From Candidatus Palauibacter scopulicola (GTDB taxonomy: Bacteria > Gemmatimonadota > Gemmatimonadetes > Palauibacterales > Palauibacteraceae): a stretch of DNA of 64,000 nucleotides. Where the stretch lies: the NCBI RefSeq assembly GCF_947581915.1, contig NZ_CANPWG010000060.1, positions 62,001 to 126,000 of the forward strand. The letters run 5' to 3'. The position numbers were made by a program, and so were the translations under genes. A model generated the notes under the pieces. The model was not told the origin of the DNA. It did no database searches and saw nothing but the letters and a program-made list of their open reading frames with translations. Of the stretch, positions 25,127 through 33,907 are shown piece after piece; positions within the stretch are counted from its first letter, which is position 1, and every line of letters begins with the position of its first letter.

Positions 25127-27280
25127 CGAAGTAGCCGCCGCGGCGGCGCGGTCGAGGAGGGCCTGGTAGCGGGCTTCGGCCTCCTGTACGCGCGGTTCGA
25201 GGCGGAGGCGCTGCTGTTCCCATTCCTCTTCGAGGAGGCGGGTCGTCTCCCAGTACTCGAGATCGCCCGCGGGCCGGATGGGCTCGGTGAGCAGTTCCTG
25301 GAGCTTGGCCCGGTGGCGGGCGACGAGTTCGGGCACGGCCTCCAGCTTCCACCAGGGCTCGTCCTCCACGACGACGAACACCGGAGCGCTGTGCGCCACC
25401 GTCATGTCCCGTTCTCCGTCGCGGTCGCCGAAGGCGCGGACGGCGACCCACAGGCTCTCGTCGGCCTCGATCTGCGTGGCGAGCCGCAGCCGGTCGCCGT
25501 CCCCGAACGCCTGGGTCGCGGCGGCGACGACCTCTCCGTGGACGACGAGTTCCAGCCGGTTCAGGCGGTCGATGTCGGGGTTCAGCGACGCTTCCGCCAC
25601 GATCTCGAGGCTCTCCCCGCGCTCGACGCGAAGCTCGGAGCCCATCTCCCGCCCGTTCACGCGGAACTCGAGGAAGGGTCCGTTGCTCACGTAGGTGTGG
25701 CCCGAGCGGTAGGCGTTGTACCACTCGTTCGGGGCGAACGGCCCGTCCAGCTTCACGTACGTGCGCTCGACCCCGGGCAGCGTGGGCCCGAAGTACGGGT
25801 AGTCGGCGCCGGCGATGGGGCGGACGTTGAAGCCGAGGTTGAGGAAGCTGTACCAGATGTCGTCGTACAGGCGCCCGCCCTGCAGGACCTCGATGAAGTC
25901 GACGAGGTCGAACGGCATATCGAGCGCGAGCCCCCGCTCGCCGTTGAAGAGTTGGCCCATGTGCGCGTAGCCGGAGATCCCGCCCTGAGCGCGCGATTCC
26001 TCGAACACCCGGTGATAGAGGAAGTAGGACTCCGGATCCGGGCGGATGGGACGCTGCAGGTTGTGGTGGATCGTGTGCCCCCGCTGGACGGTGCGCGGGT
26101 CCTCCTGCCCGGACACGAGCGCGTGGCCCTCGCGCACGTACTGTCCCGCTTCCCCCCACGCCGGCTGCTTGAAGTGGGTGACGGCGATGTTCCCCATCTC
26201 GAGCAGGTTCGCGACGTGGATGTCCTCGGCCGCGATCTGGGCCCATACGGCGTCGTCCTCCGTATGCTCGCGCGCGATGTGGACGTGGGAATCGCCGGAG
26301 TACCAGCCCTCGGCGGGGAGGTTGGCGTAGCGCTCCAGGGAGACAGTGAGATCGGTCGTCTCATCGGCGCGCACCTCGACGGTCCGCTCGTAGCCTCGGT
26401 ATTCGGGGCCCCGCGTCGCGACGAGTTCGTAGCTCCCGACCGGGAGGCGGGCCTCGTACTCCCCATCGACGTAGAACGCCAGCCGGTGTTCGGAGGGCCA
26501 CCACGTGCGCGGGTTCACCCACAGGAGCCGGACCTCGTCGACGAAGCGGTGCACGAGGACGGAGCGCTCGGAGGGGAGCGGAGCGCGGCCGGTCTCGTCG
26601 TAGAGGCCGAACCGTGCTGGGACCGGACGCCCGCTCGCCGCATCCTCGACCGCCAGGCGCAGCGTGCCGTAGCCAGCCGGGACGGGCGTGGCGTGGCTGC
26701 GCACGACCTCGATGTCGCACAGGGCGATCCCCTCCGGGCCGCCGATGGCGAGGTCCGTGTCGCGGATGCCGTGCGCGGCGAAGCGGGCGCGCTCGAGCCT
26801 CACCCGGGCGGTGGCGAGCGCCGAGCCGGACGCGGGGCCGGACTCGGGCTCGACGGTCGCGGACTCGCCGATCCCGTCGCCGCCGTTGTCGTTGAACCCG
26901 ACGCTGAACGGCCCCGTGAATTCCGGCGCGTACGTGACCACGAGGTCGACGGGCTCATCGATGTCGAACGCGAACCCGTCGTCGATGTCGAGCGCGAAGA
27001 GGGGGCCGACGACGCACGTCAGGTCGCCGATGTCCCGCGTCTGGAACGGGTTGCCGCGGCCGTACATGCCGAGTTCCGAGCGGGCGACGCCGAGCGTGCG
27101 GGCGATGTTCTCGCGCGGCCACTCGAGTTCGACCACGAAGCGGGCATCGCTGCCGTGCGGCGGGGAAGGCGCGCCCTCCCCCGCCGGGCCCGCGGCTCCC
27201 GACACGAGGAGGCCGGCCCCGGCGAGCAGGTAGATCCGGCGGGCGCGAGTGGTGGCATGGATCTTCGCACTCCGGCTCAT
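25121..27280 (-). CDS. CehA/McbA-like exported metallohydrolase with PHP-type domain
   Basis: A 719-residue protein with an N-terminal signal-like segment (residues ~15-31). Residues ~200-320 look like carboxypeptidase-regulatory/beta-sandwich repeats (GTLRLAVEDAASGRPVPARFGLYD; GSYELVATRGPEYRGYERTV). The PHP-type metal site begins with GDSHVH (H332, H334) and continues with HIAREHTEDDAVWA, GISGYAHMG and AGADYPYFGP. Members such as CehA hydrolyse carbamate or phosphoester bonds; the substrate is unknown here. The C-terminus is a charged helix (EEEWEQQRLRLEPRVQEAEA). The ATG at 27280 shares one base with the upstream gene TGA, so translation is coupled. A much longer frame upstream is a shadow of that gene. 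Confidence 0.8.
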   Translation of the reverse strand: MSRSAKIHATTRARRIYLLAGAGLLVSGAAGPAGEGAPSPPHGSDARFVVELEWPRENIARTLGVARSELGMYGRGNPFQTRDIGDLTCVVGPLFALDIDDGFAFDIDEPVDLVVTYAPEFTGPFSVGFNDNGGDGIGESATVEPESGPASGSALATARVRLERARFAAHGIRDTDLAIGGPEGIALCDIEVVRSHATPVPAGYGTLRLAVEDAASGRPVPARFGLYDETGRAPLPSERSVLVHRFVDEVRLLWVNPRTWWPSEHRLAFYVDGEYEARLPVGSYELVATRGPEYRGYERTVEVRADETTDLTVSLERYANLPAEGWYSGDSHVHIAREHTEDDAVWAQIAAEDIHVANLLEMGNIAVTHFKQPAWGEAGQYVREGHALVSGQEDPRTVQRGHTIHHNLQRPIRPDPESYFLYHRVFEESRAQGGISGYAHMGQLFNGERGLALDMPFDLVDFIEVLQGGRLYDDIWYSFLNLGFNVRPIAGADYPYFGPTLPGVERTYVKLDGPFAPNEWYNAYRSGHTYVSNGPFLEFRVNGREMGSELRVERGESLEIVAEASLNPDIDRLNRLELVVHGEVVAAATQAFGDGDRLRLATQIEADESLWVAVRAFGDRDGERDMTVAHSAPVFVVVEDEPWWKLEAVPELVARHRAKLQELLTEPIRPAGDLEYWETTRLLEEEWEQQRLRLEPRVQEAEARYQALLDRAAAAATSS

Positions 27281-28962
27281 CACGGCATCGCTCCCGTTTC
27301 GCGGCGCAGGAGCCGACCGGGCTGCGCCGCCGTCAGCGCGCCGCCGTCGATCACCGGCACGCCGTTCACGAACACGTAGTCCATCCCCTCGGCATAGCGC
27401 ATCGCGTCGCCGAAACGGGCCATGTCCCGCACCTCCTCCGGATCGAAGATGACGAGGTCCGCCGCCATCCCCGGCGCGATCAGGCCCCGGTCCGCCAGCC
27501 CCAGCCGGCGGGCGGCGAGCGAGGTCATGCGGCGCACGGCGTCCTCCAGACTCAGGATCCCGTCCTCTCTCACGTACTTTGCGATCACGCGCGGGAAGGC
27601 CCCGAACGCCCGCGGATGAGAACTCGCCGTGGTCGCCGGATTCACCGGAGAGGCGTCGGTGTCGATCATCACGAACTCGGCCCGGAGCGCCTGCCACTTC
27701 TGCTCCTCGTTCATGCTTTCCGGGTTCACGCTCACGCCGCCGGCCTGCACGAGATCGAAGAACGCGTCCCAGGGATCGGTCCCGAGGAGGTCCGCCGCCT
27801 CGGCGACCGAGAGGTTGATCACCCGCTGGTCCACTTCGTCGGGAGCGGAGACGATGAGGACCTTGTCCCAGTCCATCCCCACGTGGCGGTACCAGTTCTC
27901 CCAGTCCGACGTCATCTCCACCTCGCGGCGGAGTTCGGCCCGCACCGCGGGGTCGGACAGGGTCTCCAGGAAGGGAGCCCTGCCGCCCGCGTAGTGCCGC
28001 GGGTGGAGGAAGGACCCGAGGCCGATCCCGTTCCGGATGTAGGGATAGATGTCCGCCGTTACGTCGATCCCGGCCACGCGCGCCGAGTCGATGAGGGCGA
28101 GGGCCTCGGCCATCAGCGGCCAGTTCTCCTGTCCCGCGGCCTTGAGGTGATAGATGTGGGCGGGGGTGCCGGCGCGGACGCCGATCTCGATCGCTTCGCG
28201 GATCGCCTCCAGCACCGAGTGCGATTCGTTCCGCATGTGCGTGAAGTAGGTCCCGCCGTACTCGCCCGCGACGCGCGTGAGTTCGACGAGTTCCTCCGTC
28301 GTCGCGTACACGGCGGGGGGATAGATGAGAGACGTGGAAGCCCCGACGGCGCCGTCCTCCATCGCCTGTCGCACGAGCGCCTTCATCTCCTCGAGTTGTT
28401 CGGGCGTCGGCTGCACGTCCTCCTCGCCCAGTACCACGCGCCGCACCTGGGTGAGTCCGACGTTGTGGACGACGTTGATCGGGATCCCGATGCGCTCGAC
28501 GTGCGCGAAGTACTCGGCGTACGTCCGCCAGCGCAGTTCCTCGCCGTTCACGATCAGGCCCCAGGGCTGCGTGGCATCGCTCTGGGGCGCGGCCGACCCG
28601 CCCTCGCCGGAGAGGTAGGTCGTGATCCCCTGCCGCAGCTTGCTCTCGGCACTGGGCGGATCCGTGATGAGGACGACGCTCGACTGACCCATCATGTCGA
28701 TGAAGCCAGGGCTGACCACGCGGTCCGCCGCGTCGATCGTGCGCGCCGCCGGGTGTCCCGCGAGGTTCCCGACCGCCACGATCCGGTCCCCGCGCAGGCC
28801 GACGTCGCCCCGCACCCAGGGGTTCCCCGCCCCGTCCACGATCCGCGCCCCCGTGAGGAGCACGTCGAACGGCCCGACGGACGTCGGTCCCTCGGCCACC
28901 CCGCACCCCGAGACGCCAACCCCCAGGAGACCCACGCACAATACACATGGCAGTAAACGCAT
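27280..28962 (-). CDS. N-acyl-D-amino-acid deacylase (D-aminoacylase) family lipoprotein
   Basis: A 560-residue amidohydrolase. The lipobox GVSGC follows a short signal. Family features include VSPGFIDMMGQS, GITTYLSGEGGSAAPQ, FTHMRNESHSVLEAIREAIEIG, YHLKAAG, TADIYPY and the C-terminal SSHPRAFGAFPRVI, where the HPRxxGxFPR phrase is diagnostic for D-aminoacylases. It would remove acyl groups from D-amino acids or related amides at the cell surface. In place of a typical Asp/His at the first metal site it has GFIDMMGQ, lacking the usual HxH, which is normal for this mononuclear subgroup. It is coupled (TGATG) to the downstream CehA-like gene. Confidence 0.85.
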   Translation of the reverse strand: MRLLPCVLCVGLLGVGVSGCGVAEGPTSVGPFDVLLTGARIVDGAGNPWVRGDVGLRGDRIVAVGNLAGHPAARTIDAADRVVSPGFIDMMGQSSVVLITDPPSAESKLRQGITTYLSGEGGSAAPQSDATQPWGLIVNGEELRWRTYAEYFAHVERIGIPINVVHNVGLTQVRRVVLGEEDVQPTPEQLEEMKALVRQAMEDGAVGASTSLIYPPAVYATTEELVELTRVAGEYGGTYFTHMRNESHSVLEAIREAIEIGVRAGTPAHIYHLKAAGQENWPLMAEALALIDSARVAGIDVTADIYPYIRNGIGLGSFLHPRHYAGGRAPFLETLSDPAVRAELRREVEMTSDWENWYRHVGMDWDKVLIVSAPDEVDQRVINLSVAEAADLLGTDPWDAFFDLVQAGGVSVNPESMNEEQKWQALRAEFVMIDTDASPVNPATTASSHPRAFGAFPRVIAKYVREDGILSLEDAVRRMTSLAARRLGLADRGLIAPGMAADLVIFDPEEVRDMARFGDAMRYAEGMDYVFVNGVPVIDGGALTAAQPGRLLRRETGAMP

Positions 28963-28982
28963 CGGCCTGCCGCCTCTCCTGC

Positions 28983-29126
28983 TCACCGCCGCCCCGCGTC
29001 GCGCAGGACCTTCCAACTCACGCCGTCCAGCCTGCTCTCCTTGCGGAGCGCGAGCAGCGCTTCGATCGCGCGTTCGATTTCCGCGTCGCGTCTCTTCTTC
29101 TCGGCAGCGTCGTGATCTTCCGTCAT
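28983..29126 (-). CDS. Small charged ORF, doubtful
   Basis: A 47-residue reading frame, MTEDHDAAEKKRRDAEIERA then a leucine-rich helix (IEALLALRKESRLDGVSWKVLRDAGRR). It would be one amphipathic helix plus a basic tail. It lies 20 nt upstream of the D-aminoacylase gene in the same direction. No family is recognised and the ribosome site is weak. It could be an upstream small protein or noise. Confidence 0.3.
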   Translation of the reverse strand: MTEDHDAAEKKRRDAEIERAIEALLALRKESRLDGVSWKVLRDAGRR

Positions 29127-29469
29127 CGAGCCGGTCCTTGAACAGGCAAGTTGGTGTACCATCAAGGATCGACCGGACCTCGTCCGGCGGCAACCGCATC
29201 TCCGGCCACCGCTTGGGGAAGCGAGGGCGGACGCGGCCCCGCTTCTGGGGCCGTTGAAGTCAGGTTGACGGCCGAGCGCAAGTTGTCGGAAGGTATCGGT
29301 GGGCGCGGCGCAGCGTGGCTCGTGAGCCGCGCCGTGGTCTTGCGCGAGCGCGGCTACCGTGACACAAATAGCATCTTATGGCACACAAGGTGATCTCTGA
29401 GACTCGCATGGCACACGAACCTTCTTGCGCGCCACAAGCGCAACGCTGTGGCGTGGATCCCGTCTAGTC
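29127..29469. promoter_or_regulatory. Intergenic region upstream of fic
   Basis: A 343-bp stretch without a supported gene. The last 100 bp become AT-richer and contain two TGGCACAC half-sites (around 29384 and 29410) and a GCGCCACAAGC, near fic. Related words recur just after fic (30640-30725). They may be operator sites or repeat remnants. Confidence 0.3.
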
Positions 29470-30585
29470 ATGCCTCCGATTCGATACGTGGAGGGGGCGT
29501 TTCCCCCTGACGACCGACTGGACTGGTCGAAGCTCATCCCGCTGATCGGGCCGGCCTCTTCTGCTCTGGCCCGTTACGATGAGTTACTCGCGACGATACC
29601 CGGCCCGGACATCCTGCTGACTCCGCTGACAACGCAGGAGGCGGTCCTCTCCTCGCGCATCGAAGGCACCCGCGCCACCATGGGCGAGGTGCTCGGATTC
29701 GTGGCCGGGGAACGAACGGCCTCCACCGAACGCCAAGATGACATTCAGGAAGTACTGAACTATCGCGCAGCGATGCGCGGAGCCATCGCGCTCCTTGAAG
29801 ACCTTCCGCTGTGCCAGCGCGTAATCCTGACGGCGCACCGCGTGCTGCTCGAGGGCGTTCGAGGCACGGGCAAGTCCGCTGGGGCGTATCGGCGGATTCC
29901 CAACTCGATCGGGCCGCCGGGATCGCCCCTCGAGGCTGCCACTTATGTGCCGATAGGCGCCGACAAGCTTCCCGCCGCCATGGACATGTGGGAGCGCTAC
30001 CTGCACGGCGAGACGTCCGACCGGCTTGTCCAGCTCGCCATACTGCATGCCGAGTTTGAGGCGATACATCCGTTCCTTGATGGAAACGGCCGGCTGGGCC
30101 GCATGCTCGTGCCCCTGTTCCTCTGGCAACACGGGCTGATCCGGGAACCCGTCTTCTACGTCAGTGCATATCTCGAGGAGAGGAGAGACAGGTACTACGA
30201 CGGCTTGCTCCGCGTTTCGCGCGACGATGACTGGACCGGCTGGTGCCAACTCTTTCTCGAGGCAGTGAGAATCCAGGCCGAAGACAACCGAACCAAGGCC
30301 AAGGCGATTCTGGCTCTCTACGAAGAGACCACGGGCTGGTTCACCTCCGTTACGCGTTCGCGGGGAGCGATCGACGCTCTCCGCTGGTTGTTCGAGAACC
30401 CCATCCTCTCCAGCTCCGCCTTCGCCCACGCCTCAGGGGTTCCCCGGCGAACAGCCCTGCGCTGGGTCGGAGCATTCGAGGACAGGGGCGTCCTCAGGGA
30501 GATCACCTCTGGCAGCGGCCGCCGAGCGCGCATACTGGTCTTTCCGAAGCTGCTGAACATCGCCGAGGGCCGAGAGGTATTCTGA
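29470..30585 (+). CDS. Fic family AMP-transferase-type protein
   Basis: A 371-residue protein with the complete Fic motif HPFLDGNGRLGR (H200 to R211), the catalytic signature for transferring AMP from ATP onto hydroxyl side chains. An N-terminal inhibitory helix SSRIEGT (S61-E65-G66) matches the (S/T)xxxE(G/N) motif of class II Fic proteins, so the enzyme is probably self-inhibited. A C-terminal winged-helix-like part (residues ~295-371) may bind DNA or a partner. Target unknown. The start ATG at 29470 is chosen by similarity to typical N-termini; an in-frame ATG at 29425 is possible. Its TGA overlaps a small downstream frame. Confidence 0.87.
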   Translation: MPPIRYVEGAFPPDDRLDWSKLIPLIGPASSALARYDELLATIPGPDILLTPLTTQEAVLSSRIEGTRATMGEVLGFVAGERTASTERQDDIQEVLNYRAAMRGAIALLEDLPLCQRVILTAHRVLLEGVRGTGKSAGAYRRIPNSIGPPGSPLEAATYVPIGADKLPAAMDMWERYLHGETSDRLVQLAILHAEFEAIHPFLDGNGRLGRMLVPLFLWQHGLIREPVFYVSAYLEERRDRYYDGLLRVSRDDDWTGWCQLFLEAVRIQAEDNRTKAKAILALYEETTGWFTSVTRSRGAIDALRWLFENPILSSSAFAHASGVPRRTALRWVGAFEDRGVLREITSGSGRRARILVFPKLLNIAEGREVF

Positions 30586-30800
30586 TGTCAGGTCGAATCG
30601 CCAACCGCACCGTTCCTGTTGTCCAGTTCCCGCCGTTTGCGTGCCACATCTACAGAGCTATGGCGCGCAAAACAGCAGACGTGCCACATATGGCACGCGA
30701 GACTCGTCGCATGCCACAAGTCGCGAGATGGGCCGAAGTCATTGCGACCTTCGAGGAGGGTCTCCGACTGTACCAGGCCCAGGCCGACGATGGTCGCTGA
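30585..30800 (+). CDS. Small ORF translationally coupled to fic, doubtful
   Basis: A 71-residue frame whose ATG overlaps the fic TGA (TGATG) and whose end overlaps the next gene by 11 nt. The sequence is basic with repeated MARK/MARE-like words (RAMARKTADV, HMARETRRMPQ), encoded by the TGGCAC-type repeats in this segment. No family is recognised. It may be a real coupled partner of fic or a by-product of repeats. Confidence 0.3.
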   Translation: MSGRIANRTVPVVQFPPFACHIYRAMARKTADVPHMARETRRMPQVARWAEVIATFEEGLRLYQAQADDGR

Positions 30801-31461
30801 GGGTCGCGGTCCGGATACCCCGGCGACCCCGGCGACCCCAGCGACCCCAGCGACCCCGGGACTCCGGGTACCCGGCAATTTCGTCAACCGTCAAGTGGCG
30901 TTGGACGCCCTGCCCGGCGCGGAGGCCGTGGATTGGATGCCGCTTCACCCGCGTTTCGCGAGGCGCCTCCAGGTCGGGGCGACCATCCGGGCCGTCGTCT
31001 ACGTCCTGGGGGCCGGAGGGTTCCAGATGGCGGTATCCCCTCGCAACCGGGCCGCCATCGCGGAGTCCGTGCCGTGGCTGCCGGCCCTCCTGTGGACGGC
31101 CCTGGGGGTCTTCTGCGTGTGCTCCATCGTATGGCCGCTCATCGCCGTCCCGCGTCGGGGGTACGTCGTCCGCGAGAAGGACCTCCTGTACAAGTCCGGC
31201 GTCCTGTGGCGCTCCGTGAAGGCGTTCCCCTTCAACCGCGTGCAGCACACCAAGCTCCACAGCACGCCGCTGGACCGCCGGTTCGGGCTGGCCAGCCTGT
31301 CGGTCTTTCCGGCGGGGGGCGGCCTCGGCAACCGCGTCCGCGGTTTGGGACGGGAGACCGCCGAGCGGCTGCGCGTCTACATCTCGGAACGAATAGAATC
31401 CGGGGCGCCCGCCGCGGATTCCGACGAACGCTTCGAAACCGCGGGGGACACCGGCCGGTGA
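30790..31461 (+). CDS. PH domain (bPH2, YdbS-like) membrane protein
   Basis: A 223-residue protein. After a Pro/Ala/Thr repeat tail (residues ~10-23, encoded by a 9-bp tandem repeat), there are two membrane helices at ~65-85 and ~95-120, then a bacterial PH (bPH2) domain: RRGYVVREKDLLYKSGVLWR, KAFPFNRVQHTKLHSTPLDRRFGLASLSVF. YdbS/YdbT pairs are uncharacterised inner-membrane proteins of this kind. Its TGA overlaps the following gene GTG, so the pair is coupled. The start ATG at 30790 is the first that does not overlap the previous frame deeply; the ribosome site is weak. Confidence 0.72.
   Translation: MVAEGRGPDTPATPATPATPATPGLRVPGNFVNRQVALDALPGAEAVDWMPLHPRFARRLQVGATIRAVVYVLGAGGFQMAVSPRNRAAIAESVPWLPALLWTALGVFCVCSIVWPLIAVPRRGYVVREKDLLYKSGVLWRSVKAFPFNRVQHTKLHSTPLDRRFGLASLSVFPAGGGLGNRVRGLGRETAERLRVYISERIESGAPAADSDERFETAGDTGR
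30817..30861 (+). repeat. 9-bp tandem repeat (five units)
   Basis: Five units of ACCCC(G/A)GCG encode alternating Ala-Thr-Pro near the start of the YdbS-like protein. Copy-number change in steps of 9 bp would keep the frame and only lengthen the tail. Confidence 0.75.
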
Positions 31462-33086
31462 ATCCGCCGAACCCCGGCGAATGGCAGCGCTCCTCCCCCT
31501 TCGCCCTTCTCTTCTTCGCCGGAAACGTCTTCAGGATCCTGGCGCGAGCGATGATGGGCGCCCTGATCCCGCTGATCGCGATCATACCCCTGGTGCGGGA
31601 CGATCCCGGCGCTCTCGGGATTCTGCTCCTCGTGCTCGGGGCGGTGCTCCTGCTGCCCTTCGTAGTGGGCGCGGTTCAGTGGGCGTGCTTCAGGTTCAGG
31701 ATCGCCGGCGACCGACTCCTCATCCGCAAAGGCGTGTTCAAGAAGACGGCGCTCGACCTCCCCTACGAGCGCGTGCAGGGCATCAACGTCAGGCGGTCCC
31801 CGGTCGACCGCCTGTTCGGGCTGGTGTCGGTCACCCTGGATACGTCGGGCTCGGTCCAGGCCGAGGGCAAACTGCCGTCGATCAGGACGGAGGTCGCCCA
31901 CCGGCTGCAGCGCAGCGTGACGGCGCTTCGACCCGTCCTCGAGGGCCCCGCCGCGGGCGAGGGGGACTCGGCGGCGGCGGCCGCGAGCGGGTCGGCCGCT
32001 CCGGCGGAAGCGCGGTCCGGCGTCAGACCGGGCCCCGTCCTTCTCCGGCTCGGCCCGGCCGACATGGTGCGCATCGGGCTCGCCAGCCGGAACTTCATCT
32101 TCGTGGCGGCGCTGGTCGGCGTGCTGACCGACCTGCTCCAGCCCGGCGATTCCCTCGATCCGATCCTGGAAGCGGTCGAGGCCGGCGTCGACACTGCCGC
32201 GAGCGCGTTCACCGGTCTCGGGGCGCTCGCCCAGGTGGGGCTCGCGGCCGCCGTGATCGCCTCCATCGCGGGCGTGGCGCTCCTGCTCACGGTGACGGCC
32301 GCGTTCCTGCGACACCACAACTTCACGCTCCGCCATGACGGCGGCAGGTTCCGTTCGCGCGCGGGCCTCCTCACGCAACGCGAGGTCGTGGTCGAGGCGC
32401 CGAAGATCCAGCAACTGACCGTGAGCCAGGGCCTCGTGCTGCGGTGGTTGCGGCGGTACCGGCTCTACGCCCTCCCCGCCGCGGCCGTCTCCCCGGAGGC
32501 GGGCCGGGTCTCCGCCGTCGACGTGCCGGACGTGCTCGAGGTGCCGCTCCTGGGCGACCGGCTCGCCGAGGAACTGCGGGCGCTGGTGTTCGCGCGGGAA
32601 GCGACGGCGGTTCCCGTTCTGCCCCGAAGCCGCGGTTTCGAGCGGGTGTCGCCCCACTACATTCGCGCCCTCACCCTGCGGTACGGCCTTGTCCTGGCCA
32701 CCGTCTTCGGAACCCTCCTGGTGCTGGCGTGGGCCGGAGTGTTCGGCCGCACGTCCACGATCCTCTTCTGGTGGGCCGCATCCATCCCGGCCGCGGCGCT
32801 CGCCGCCTGGCAGCACTGGCGCCGGCAGGGATACGCGTACGACCGCGACGGACTCGCGAGCCGCAGCGGATTCGTCGGAAGCGAGGTGAAGGCGTTCCCC
32901 CTGCGGAAAGTTCAGTCCGCGACCGTGAGACAGTCGCCGCTGCAGCGCCGGAAGGAGCTGGCCACGCTGAGGGTCCAACTGGCGTGCGGGAGGATCACCG
33001 TCCCGTACATCGACCGCCGCGTGGCGTGCGCACTGCGGGACTACATCCTCTACCGGGTGGAATCCTCACACCGACGCTGGCACTGA
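31458..33086 (+). CDS. PH domain (YdbT-like) membrane protein with three bPH2 modules
   Basis: A 542-residue inner-membrane protein. Three repeated bPH2 modules are visible by the phrases RIAGDRLLIRKGVFKKTALDL (~75-95), FTLRHDGGRFRSRAGLLTQRE (~290-310) and YAYDRDGLASRSGFVG (~455-470), each followed by xxQxxxVxxxPL/R. Pairs of hydrophobic segments precede each module (for example residues ~18-65, ~245-285, ~410-450). A Gly/Ala/Ser/Pro-rich linker sits near 160-185. It is coupled to the upstream YdbS-like gene. Function is unknown; such pairs are widespread and conserved in organisation. Confidence 0.78.
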   Translation: MNPPNPGEWQRSSPFALLFFAGNVFRILARAMMGALIPLIAIIPLVRDDPGALGILLLVLGAVLLLPFVVGAVQWACFRFRIAGDRLLIRKGVFKKTALDLPYERVQGINVRRSPVDRLFGLVSVTLDTSGSVQAEGKLPSIRTEVAHRLQRSVTALRPVLEGPAAGEGDSAAAAASGSAAPAEARSGVRPGPVLLRLGPADMVRIGLASRNFIFVAALVGVLTDLLQPGDSLDPILEAVEAGVDTAASAFTGLGALAQVGLAAAVIASIAGVALLLTVTAAFLRHHNFTLRHDGGRFRSRAGLLTQREVVVEAPKIQQLTVSQGLVLRWLRRYRLYALPAAAVSPEAGRVSAVDVPDVLEVPLLGDRLAEELRALVFAREATAVPVLPRSRGFERVSPHYIRALTLRYGLVLATVFGTLLVLAWAGVFGRTSTILFWWAASIPAAALAAWQHWRRQGYAYDRDGLASRSGFVGSEVKAFPLRKVQSATVRQSPLQRRKELATLRVQLACGRITVPYIDRRVACALRDYILYRVESSHRRWH

Positions 33087-33119
33087 CCCGGATCGGCGCC
33101 CGCCCCTTGGCGGTCCCGG

Positions 33120-33905
33120 CTACCGGCCCTTGAAGTTCGGCTCCCGTTTCTCCGTGAAGGCACGGGGCCCTTCCGCGTGGTCGTCGGAGACGAGCATGCG
33201 CTCGTAGGCGGGGAATCGGCCCTCGTGGACGGCCTCGAAGGCGTCGCGCATCGACCAACCCTCGATCCCGCGCACGATCTCCTTGATCGCCCGCATCGAG
33301 AGCGGGGCGTTCCGGGCCAGGCCCTCGGCCACTTCGCGAGCCTTGGGCAGCACCTGCTCCGAAGGGACGACCCAGTTCACGAGGCCCCACTCGTGCGCCT
33401 CCGCCGCCCCCATACGGCGACCCGTGAGCAGCATCTCCATCGCGACGTTCCGCGGCAGCCGCCTCGGAAGCCGCTGGACGCCGCCCGCGTCGGGCACGTT
33501 CCCCAGGCGGCCCTCGGGGAACCAGAACTCGGCGCCCTCGCTCGCGACGATGAGGTCGGCGGCGAGCATGATCTCGCACCCTCCCCCCACCGCCAGGCCG
33601 TTCACGGCGGCGATCACGGGCTTCGTCAGGTCCCACAGCTCCGTGATCCCACCGAAGCCGCCCGCGCCGTAGTCCATCCGCTCGTGCTCCCCTCCGGCCG
33701 CGGCCTTCAGGTCCCAGCCGGCCGAGAAGATGCGGTCGCCCGTCGAGGCGAGGATCGCCACGCGAAGGTCATCGTCGTCGCGAAAGTCGCAGAAGACCTC
33801 CCCCATGCGGATGCTCGTCGCCGCGTCGATCGCATTCGCCGGCGGCCGGTCCAGCGTGACCTCGAGCACGTGCCCGCAGCGTCGGGTTCTCACCGGATCG
33901 GACAT
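33120..33905 (-). CDS. Enoyl-CoA hydratase/isomerase family protein
   Basis: A 261-residue crotonase-fold enzyme. Visible are the oxyanion-hole region VILASTGDRIFSAGWDLKAAA-like segment, GLAVGGGCEIMLAADLIVASEGAEF, FPEGRLGNVPDAGGVQRLPRR, and LTGRRMGAAEAHEWGLVNWVV. It resembles carnitinyl/crotonobetainyl-CoA hydratases (CaiD-like) more than fatty-acid-degradation ones, but the substrate is inferred weakly. It is cytosolic, with no signal. It starts 2 nt after the endonuclease IV gene stop, on the same strand, in a three-gene cluster with an SDR. Confidence 0.82.
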   Translation of the reverse strand: MSDPVRTRRCGHVLEVTLDRPPANAIDAATSIRMGEVFCDFRDDDDLRVAILASTGDRIFSAGWDLKAAAGGEHERMDYGAGGFGGITELWDLTKPVIAAVNGLAVGGGCEIMLAADLIVASEGAEFWFPEGRLGNVPDAGGVQRLPRRLPRNVAMEMLLTGRRMGAAEAHEWGLVNWVVPSEQVLPKAREVAEGLARNAPLSMRAIKEIVRGIEGWSMRDAFEAVHEGRFPAYERMLVSDDHAEGPRAFTEKREPNFKGR

Positions 33906-33907
33906 GT

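Noticed and set aside
25121-28948. One 1275-codon minus-strand reading frame covering two genes
   Set aside because: The first half is a shadow of the D-aminoacylase frame with arginine/glycine-rich, non-conserved sequence. The CehA-like protein starts at 27280.
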